Positions 58,917 through 64,000 of a stretch of 64,000 bases of DNA are shown here, in pieces; the first letter of the stretch is position 1; every line of letters starts with the position of its first letter. The stretch is from assembly GCF_030813715.1 (NCBI RefSeq), contig NZ_JAUSUZ010000001.1, positions 5,084,001 to 5,148,000 on the forward strand, read 5' to 3'. The position numbers and the translations under genes are program-made. Under the pieces are notes generated by a model that was given only the letters and a program-made list of their open reading frames with translations, was not told the DNA's origin and ran no database searches. This DNA comes from Catenuloplanes indicus. GTDB lineage: Bacteria > Actinomycetota > Actinomycetes > Mycobacteriales > Micromonosporaceae.

Positions 58917-59033
58917 CTCGCGCGCTGGGCGCGGCGGAGCGAAATGGGGCAACAGCATTGGCGGCTGACTCACGATCAACAGCGATCGGTGTAGATCAAG
59001 TCGATTGGCAATCTTGATTCGGTCAGGCGTGAG
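58917..59033. repeat. 117-bp direct repeat flanking cargo, right copy
   Basis: Partner of 56685-56801. On the minus strand it retains the first codons of a homologue of the 56169 gene (translation including ANRLDLHRSLLIVS), after which similarity is lost, so it is a truncated duplicate. Confidence 0.75.
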
Positions 59034-59185
59034 ACGGCCACAGCTCAGCCGAGCGTGGCGAGATGTCGTGGTCTCAGACTTGGTCTCGTTCGCGCGCGTT
59101 CGCACTCGATCGTGTGTGTATGCCAAAGTCGCGCGACCTGCGCTGACGTACCCCCGCGGACGTTGCTGAACAGTCGATCTTGGTC

Positions 59186-59249
59186 CTGAAAATCGGAAGG
59201 TCGGCGGTTCGACCCCGCCCCTGGCCACATAGCCTTTCGCCGGGCTATT
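59186..59249 (+). repeat. attR, 64-bp core
   Basis: Exact copy of 42812-42875, carrying the original host 3' end of tRNA-Phe without its 5' half. It marks the right end of the AICE; host DNA resumes with TGAACGTCGAAC. Confidence 0.95.
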
Positions 59250-59304
59250 TGAACGTCGAACAGCGGCAACGCAGGTCGGCGTTTTTCTTTTCCAACCTCG
59301 ATCG

Positions 59305-59343
59305 ACCTCCATCGCGTTTCTGCGTCAGGCACTCGATGGAGGT
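59305..59343 (+). promoter_or_regulatory. hairpin that would sequester a Shine-Dalgarno
   Basis: ACCTCCATCG (59305-59314) is the exact complement of CGATGGAGGT (59334-59343), which contains the GGAGGT ribosome binding site of the gene starting at 59348. The loop is 19 bases. It may make translation depend on temperature, a ligand or upstream transcription. Confidence 0.55.
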
Positions 59344-59347
59344 AACC

Positions 59348-59866
59348 ATGCGCCGGTTGTTCAGTATCCTCGTGGTGGGCGCTCTGATCGCCCTCACGGT
59401 CGGCACGCCCGCACACGCCACCGCACCGCCCGGCTCCGGCTGGGTGCGGATCCCCAGCCCGCCGTACGACTATCCGGCCGGTCTCACCTGCGACTTCGCG
59501 CTGCACGGCGAGCCGGTCGTGGACGAGGTCTACTACAAGACCCTGACCACCAAGCCGGACGGTACGCCGCGGACCGAGGCCGCGTTCGGCCCCCTCGTCT
59601 TCGTGGTGACCAACCTTTCCACGGGCGCGACCACCCGCGGCGACGCGAGTGCCAGCGGCGTGATCACGCACCATGACGACGGCGCGCTGACGTACCGCGT
59701 CAGCGGCCCGCTGATGGTCGGCTTCCGGGAGGGACGTGGCACGCTGCCGCGCGGCTTCTACGTCATCGACGGCCCCGCCTGGACGCTGCACATCTCCGCC
59801 GGTAACTACCGCAGCCTGTCCGGCGCGTGGCGGATCCGGAAGGACCTCTGCGCTGCGCTGAGCTGA
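59348..59866 (+). CDS. small secreted protein of unknown function
   Basis: The 172-residue product has a signal peptide (RRLFSILVVGALIALTVGTP, AHA cleavage) and a beta-rich domain with GSGWVRIPSPPYDYPAG, FALHGEPVVDEVYYKTLT and GPLMVGFREGRGTLPRGFYV. A closely similar but 5'-truncated copy lies at 60520-60957. The gene begins about 100 bp after attR. Confidence 0.75.
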   Translation: MRRLFSILVVGALIALTVGTPAHATAPPGSGWVRIPSPPYDYPAGLTCDFALHGEPVVDEVYYKTLTTKPDGTPRTEAAFGPLVFVVTNLSTGATTRGDASASGVITHHDDGALTYRVSGPLMVGFREGRGTLPRGFYVIDGPAWTLHISAGNYRSLSGAWRIRKDLCAALS

Positions 59867-59880
59867 GCAACGCCCGCGGA

Positions 59881-60456
59881 TCAGGTCGCCTCGACGGCGG
59901 CCACGATCCGGTCGATCCCGTGCACGACGACGTCGGCGGCCGCGAGCCGGCCGGCCTTGCCGGGCTTGTTGGCGTAGGCGATCGCCGCGACACCGGCCCG
60001 GCGCGCGGCGGTGACGTCGCTGACCGAGTCGCCGATCAGGACACACTCGCCCGGCTCCGCATCCAGCTCGCGCATGGCGGCGAGCACCGGGGCCGGGTCG
60101 GGCTTCATGCGGGCGGGATCGGCGTACGCCCGGCCGACGATCGGATGCACGAACCGCTCCAGCCCGTGCGCGGTGAGATAGGCCGTGCATGCGGCGGCGG
60201 AGTTGTTCGAGACGATCGCGGTCCGGCGTCCGGTCCGGTGTGCCGCCATGATCAGTTCCCGGGCGAACGGCGTCGGCACCGCGCCACCGGCCGCTCTCAG
60301 CTCGGCCGCGCACAGCGCGTCCTCGACCATGCGGGTGAGCGCCGGCCGGCCGAGCGCCGCCGCGTAGCGGAGAACCTCCATCGGGTCCTGCGCGCCCGCC
60401 ACGGGCACGCCGTGCCCGGCGAGCAGCCGGCACAGCTGGGCGGCGATCCCGGTGTC
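59881..60456 (-). pseudogene. N-terminally truncated HAD-family phosphatase
   Basis: The reading frame contains GRRTAIVSNNSAAACTAYL (motif II), a KPDPAPV Lys motif III and CVLIGDSVSDVTAARRAGV (motif IV). It begins only at GIAAQLCRLL after a stop codon, so the N-terminal FDFDG nucleophile motif is missing. Without it the enzyme cannot be active. The break point near 60457 coincides with the 5' truncation of the neighbouring plus-strand paralogue. Confidence 0.75.
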
Positions 60457-60519
60457 TCACCCGCTCATGCCCACAAGCCGGACGGTCTCGGCGCCGATGC
60501 CGCCGCCGGCCGAACGGGC

Positions 60520-60957
60520 GGCTCCGGGTGGGTGCGAATCCCCAGCCCGCCGCTCGACTACCCGGCCGGCCCGCACTACTGCGTGTTCCACGTTCACGGC
60601 GAGCCGATCGTGGACGAGGTCTACTACAAGGTCCTGACCACCGAGCCGGACGGTACGCCGCGGATCGAGGCCGCGTTCGGCCCACTGATCTACCGCCTGA
60701 CCAACGTCGCCACCGGAGCAACCGTGGACGGTGACGCCAGCGCGAGCGGCATGGCCATCCACCACGACGACGGTTCCACCACGCACCTGGCCCACGGCCC
60801 ACTGATGGTCGGCTTCCGCGAGGGCCAGGGCAACCTCCCCCGCGGCTACTACGTCATCGACGGCCCCGCCTGGCGCCTCGACATCTCCCCGGACAACCAC
60901 CGCACCGTCTCCGGCGCCTACCGCATCCGCCAAAACCTCTGCGACGACCTGAGCTGA
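60520..60957 (+). pseudogene. 5'-truncated paralogue of the secreted protein
   Basis: From GSGWVRIPSPPLDYPAG to the stop it matches the 59348 protein throughout (for example GEPIVDEVYYKVLTTEPDGT and GPLMVGFREGQGNLPRGYYV). No signal peptide or ribosome binding site precedes the homology. The upstream sequence is the head-to-head junction with the truncated HAD gene. Confidence 0.75.
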
Positions 60958-60960
60958 ACG

Positions 60961-61001
60961 CTGGAGGCCCGCGCCGCCAGAGAGAGGGCGCGGGCCTCCA
61001 G
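60961..61001. terminator. terminator between convergent units
   Basis: CTGGAGGCCCGCGCC and GGCGCGGGCCTCCAG form a perfect 15-bp stem with an 11-base loop. Confidence 0.85.
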
Positions 61002-61075
61002 GTCAGGGTGACTCCCCTCAACGGGGGGCGAGAGCTACCGTCCGTTGTGAGCCGAACTTGATGCCGTGACGGGCG

Positions 61076-61585
61076 TCACTGGTTCTCACCCGTGATAGTC
61101 CAGTAGGTCTTGAAAGTGGCGCCCTGGCAGGCGTCATTCGTACCGCCTTGTTCGGGCTCCTTGAACTGGATGGCGTCGGTGAGGACGACCTCCGCCGACT
61201 CGTCGGCCCGTACGACGATCGGGCCCGCCGGCAGGGTTGCGATCGCTTCGATCTGGGTCTCGCATTCGTCTGGGGTGGCGCCGGTGGCCTCGATGCCGTT
61301 CTGTGCCCGCAGGGTGACCGTTTTGACGACCAGATCAATCTCATTCGGATTCGACACGACGATTCGGACGTCGGCGGGGTGCTTCGGCCACAGCGCCGTC
61401 TGATTCCCCTCGTAAACAGTTGTAGCGCTGACGGTGGTGAGCGGCTTCAACTTGCCGCCGGCGCCTGCGGCAGTTGCAGACGAGTCCTTGGTGAAAGCTG
61501 CCCAGGCGACGCCGCCGCCGATGGCTACCGCAGCGACGGCGCCGGCCACTGCGATGGTGGTGCCGCGCTTCTTGGACTTGGACAT
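61076..61585 (-). CDS. cassette protein B2: exported protein with LWP/NEI/CQGA motifs
   Basis: The 169-residue protein has an N-terminal helix ending GGGVAWAAFTKD and a beta-rich exported domain. It shares with the 31693 protein the LKPL, Y-x-G-x-x-T-x-LWP, NPNEIDLVV and CQGATFKTYW motifs, though overall identity is low. Two cysteine pairs are possible. A GGAG site precedes the ATG. It follows its A-type partner on the same strand. Confidence 0.7.
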   Translation of the reverse strand: MSKSKKRGTTIAVAGAVAAVAIGGGVAWAAFTKDSSATAAGAGGKLKPLTTVSATTVYEGNQTALWPKHPADVRIVVSNPNEIDLVVKTVTLRAQNGIEATGATPDECETQIEAIATLPAGPIVVRADESAEVVLTDAIQFKEPEQGGTNDACQGATFKTYWTITGENQ

Positions 61586-61647
61586 GGTGGTCTCCTCTGC
61601 TGAAGATTGGGTCGGGAACGGCAGGTGCCTACCGGCAGCGGAAGGCG

Positions 61648-62091
61648 TTAAAGAGTTGAGGTGCCGGGCTCAGGCAACTCCGCATCGGGAGTTGCGGCCG
61701 CCTCCGCCGGGGGTGTCGGCGCTAGCTCTGGCCCTTGTGTGACCTCATTCGTGTGAGGTGACTCCGTGGGGGCGATTCGAGGCTCATGCACGGTTTCGGG
61801 AGCCGCGGTTTTGGTTCCCTCAGCCGACGGGACGGGCGCAGTAGTGCTCTCCACTGCGCGGAGAGAAGCGGGTATGGACTCGTCCGTGCTGGCGCGAAAG
61901 CTCGCACCGGGGGTGGCTGACGCCGGCATGCTCGCGATCACCCCAACTTCGACGATCGTGGAGCGCTGATAACCGACACCCGCTGCCGCGGTGCCGACGA
62001 CCGCGCCGACGGACACGACCGCGGAGAGAGCGACGAGCGCCATGCCGGCGAGGCCGGCCCAGCGCCGGTGCTGGCTGGTGTTGCTGCGCAT
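61648..62091 (-). CDS. cassette protein A2: signal-anchored protein with Pro/Ala/Thr stalk
   Basis: The 147-residue product has an N-terminal membrane helix (AGMALVALSAVVSVGAVVGT), then RSTIVEVGV and a Pro/Ala/Glu/Thr-rich exported tail. It has the same layout and order as the 31145 protein, its homologue, preceding the B-type gene by 62 bp. Function unknown. Confidence 0.65.
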   Translation of the reverse strand: MRSNTSQHRRWAGLAGMALVALSAVVSVGAVVGTAAAGVGYQRSTIVEVGVIASMPASATPGASFRASTDESIPASLRAVESTTAPVPSAEGTKTAAPETVHEPRIAPTESPHTNEVTQGPELAPTPPAEAAATPDAELPEPGTSTL

Positions 62092-62321
62092 CGTGTGTTG
62101 CCTCCCGTGATCGGTGTGCCGGGATGCAACTCTGCCGTTCGATCACGCTGAGTGGCATCGGTTGCACCGGTAGCGATCAGCGCGGTCCGGTGCCCAGGAG
62201 CCGCAGGTCGGCGGCTGGTTCTCGGCTTAGAGCCGAGAGGTGTACGGCGTGTCGGTTTAGCCTGTTCGTGGCTTTTATCGCCCATGCGACAGTCAGCGTC
62301 GGCGTGTCCCGCCGCAGGTCC

Positions 62322-62595
62322 TCATTCGACGCTGGGTGCGGACGACGAGGCTGGAGGCCAGCAGTGCCGCAGTGAGCCGTCGCGCTGGACCACCCAATTC
62401 CGCCGCTCGTGGCGGCCTCGCAGGCTGCCTGGATACGCGGCATCGCGGCCAGCAGCGCGCCGGCCATGTCGGTGAAGCCGAGGTTGGCGTTCGCCAGGGC
62501 GAAGAGCAGCACGCCGTGGGTGGTCACCGCGTCACGTTCGACCGGGCGCTGACGGATGCGGGAATCCTTGGTGAGGGCCGCCCAGCCGTGACCGC
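62322..62595 (-). pseudogene. remnant of a PIN-like (VapC45-type) toxin
   Basis: The minus strand reads GHGWAALTKDSRIRQRPVER, then VLLFALANANLGFTDMAGAL and AAMPRIQAACEAATSGG. This pattern matches the second half of DUF5615/VapC45-like PIN proteins (W-x-x-LTKD-x-R-I-R). A frame change near 62395 is needed to reach NWVVQRDGSLRH, the expected last strand. The N-terminal Asp-bearing part is absent. The family call is from remembered motifs. Confidence 0.5.
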
Positions 62596-62618
62596 CGGCC
62601 GGCGCTATCAGCTGTCAA

Positions 62619-62634
62619 ACATAATCGATTATGT
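62619..62634. promoter_or_regulatory. 16-bp perfect palindrome in an A/T island
   Basis: ACATAATCGATTATGT stands out in GC-rich surroundings, between the PIN remnant and the serine hydrolase stop. It could be an orphaned operator of the lost toxin-antitoxin locus or an insertion scar. Confidence 0.5.
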
Positions 62635-62655
62635 GCGCTGATGTGAGCGGATAAC

Positions 62656-63758
62656 TCAAAGGAGTTCGTTGAGGGTGTCGACCAAGTGGTCGACTCGGTG
62701 GGAGTCGGACAAGTGGTGGGTGACGTAGGCGAAGGAGTAGTTGCGGGTGGGGTCGGTGAAAGCGCAACTCCCACCTATCCCGCCCATTCCCCAGCTGCCG
62801 TCCGGTTCCAGCTGCATGCCGAGGGTCCAGCTGACGTCGCGGTTCAGGACGACGTCGAAACCGGTGTAGGACGCGGTCGTCAGTGAGGTCATCAGGCTCG
62901 GCGGGAGGATCTCGGGGAGGAGCGAGTAGAGGCGGGCCAGCGCGGTCGCCGTGCTGTGCAGGTTGACGGCGGGAATCTCGGTAGTGCGCCACAGTGGACC
63001 GTTGACGACCGCCGCGGAGGTCGCGCCGGCGGGGAGGAGAGGGCTCGGTGTTTCCAGCTGCCGGGCTCGCCCAGTGGATCAGCGGGCCACGCCGGGACCA
63101 GGTCGGCGCATCGCGCGATCTGCGACGGGGACAGGCCGAAGGCCAGATCCAGATCCCACGGTACGGCGATCTCCTCCCGCAGGAACGTGCCGAGCGTGCG
63201 GCCGTCGACCCGCCGCACCAGCTCGCCGAGCGGATGTCCGTAGGTCAGCGCGAACTCGCCCGCCACCGTCCCGGGCTCCCAGGCCGGTGGCGTGGCCGCC
63301 AGCGAGGACGTGAGCAGGTCCCAGTCGGCGAACGCGGTGGCGGGCAGGCCGGGCGGGAACGCGACCAGACCGGCCGTGTGGTCGAGCAGCTGGCGGACGG
63401 TGACCGACGGCACGCTGAATGACGGCCAGTGGCGGGTCACCGGGTCGTCCAGGTCCAGGCGGCCGCGCGCGACCAGTAGCAGCACGCACAGCGCGGCCAC
63501 CGGCTTGCCGACGGAGTAGACGCCGGCCAGCGTGTCCGGCGTCCACGGCTCGGAAAGGCCGGCGTCCCGCCATCCGCCGTACAGCTCGGCCACGACGGTG
63601 CCGTCGTGGATGACGGTGAGGGCCGCGCCGGTTTCCGCGCCGGAGCCGAGCAGCGCGGAGAAGGCGCTGCGCAATGGTGCGAAGGGGAGCGAAACGCGGC
63701 CGTGCAACGGGATCACGGTGGGAGACGCTACAAGACGGCGGGTGAGCGCGGGTGGCAT
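62656..63758 (-). pseudogene. frameshifted beta-lactamase-family serine hydrolase
   Basis: Frame one gives the N-terminal two-thirds with the SxxK motif in GVYSVGKPVAALCVLLLVAR, RQLLDHTAGLVAFPPG and FALTYGHPLGELV. Near 63035-63045 the homology moves to another frame (AAVVNGPLWRTTEIPAVNLH, then SLMTSLTTASYTGFDVVLNR) and ends at TGA 62656. A single-base indel in a CTCTCCTCCCC run would explain it. It is either a pseudogene or a sequencing error. The start overlaps that of the divergent oxidoreductase. Confidence 0.75.
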
Positions 63759-63768
63759 GCTGACGGTC

Positions 63769-64000
63769 ATGGGGCAGCCGGAGCAGGTCGATGTGGTCGT
63801 TGTCGGGCTCGGTGTGGGCGGTGAGGAGGCGGGTGGCCGGCTGGCCGCGGCCGGTCTCAGCGTGGTGGGCATCGAGAGCCGGCTGGTGGGCGGCGAGTGT
63901 CCGTACTACGGGTGCATCCCGACGAAGATGATGATCCGGGCGGGGAACGCGCTGGTCGAGGCACGCCGGGTGGCGCAGCTCGCGGGGCGGTCGACCGTCA
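63769..64000 (+). CDS. FAD-dependent disulfide oxidoreductase (mercuric reductase/LPD-like), partial
   Basis: The first 77 residues show the FAD-binding GxGxxG (VVVVGLGVGGEEAGGRLAAA) and the redox-active C-x4-C in GGECPYYGCIPTKMMIRAGN, which is diagnostic for class I pyridine nucleotide-disulfide oxidoreductases. The gene runs off the window. ATG 63757 is in frame four codons upstream. Substrate unknown. Confidence 0.85.
   Translation, partial: MGQPEQVDVVVVGLGVGGEEAGGRLAAAGLSVVGIESRLVGGECPYYGCIPTKMMIRAGNALVEARRVAQLAGRSTV

Larger units (their letters stand above)
42812..59249. mobile_element. AICE (pSAM2-type integrative and conjugative element), about 16.4 kb
   Basis: A 64-bp direct repeat (42812-42875 and 59186-59249) covers the 3' half of tRNA-Phe and marks attL and attR. 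Inside lie, in AICE order, integrase, excisionase, a DUF3631 ATPase and prim-pol replication module, TraB/FtsK double-strand DNA translocase, Nudix, small spread genes with SpdB and an RRQRL protein, and a divergent GntR regulator. Such elements excise, replicate by rolling circle or a theta-like mode, and transfer as double-stranded DNA through TraB. The right arm from about 55.7 kb is cargo of lower GC. All core genes appear intact. Confidence 0.92.

Noticed and set aside
59827-60519. Upstream extension of the second secreted paralogue into a 376-codon frame
   Set aside because: The extension is antisense to the HAD remnant and has no signal peptide or ribosome binding site.

Overview
The window is high-GC actinobacterial DNA, most likely from a Micromonosporaceae genus such as Actinoplanes, Catenuloplanes or Micromonospora. 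The evidence is the frequent GTG starts, the ATGA/GTGA gene overlaps, a bldC gene beside a valine dehydrogenase gene, a single-locus purine cluster (purB, purSQL, purF, purM) and a pSAM2-type integrative element in tRNA-Phe. The genus is inference; no rRNA gene is present.

Layout. 1-5.2 kb: lipid metabolism. A partial acyl-CoA dehydrogenase gene and an SCP2 gene diverge from a TetR gene, followed by a MaoC hydratase / two-domain FabG pair divergent from a thiolase, the arrangement of mycobacterial htdX-fabG4-fadA2. 5.3-17.5 kb: purine synthesis, interrupted by a ComB-family phosphatase gene and a 704-residue membrane protein with a very Gly/Tyr-rich tail. 17.5-19.2 kb: non-coding DNA with dispersed repeats and a decayed minisatellite of about 51 bp period. 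19.3-20.6 kb: a compact two-gene RiPP locus (radical SAM/SPASM maturase plus a precursor ending in aromatic-X-Asn motifs), probably making a three-residue cyclophane peptide. 20.8-23.9 kb: DUF3073, valine dehydrogenase, a conserved hypothetical gene and bldC. 24-34.3 kb: a methyltransferase, a PrsW-like protease, two cytoplasmic Ca-loop repeat proteins, a substrate-binding lipoprotein that looks circularly permuted, small conserved proteins, a two-gene exported-protein cassette, and a SpoIIE phosphatase / anti-sigma kinase / STAS operon. 34.5-41.1 kb: a light-response and carotenoid block (photolyase, crtB, crtE, crtI, idi, and a LitR/CarH-like MerR-B12 regulator). 41.1-42.9 kb: an EAL-HDOD gene and tRNA genes for Glu, Asp and Phe.

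42.8-59.25 kb is an actinomycete integrative and conjugative element (AICE) bounded by a 64-bp direct repeat of the tRNA-Phe 3' end. It carries integrase, excisionase, a DUF3631 ATPase, a prim-pol, a TraB/FtsK translocase, a Nudix gene, SpdB-like and several small conserved genes, a KorSA-like GntR regulator and GNAT gene, and a lower-GC cargo of two exported proteins flanked by about 117-bp direct repeats. 59.3-64 kb is a decayed host region: a secreted protein and its truncated paralogue, a truncated HAD phosphatase, a second diverged copy of the two-gene exported cassette, a PIN-toxin remnant, a frameshifted serine hydrolase and the start of a flavoprotein disulfide oxidoreductase.

The most novel-looking items are the RiPP locus placed at a break in a conserved gene block, the permuted binding protein, the duplicated exported-protein cassette, the Gly/Tyr-rich membrane protein, the iteron-like cluster in the AICE replication gene, and the RHIM/PP-like repeat protein in the AICE.
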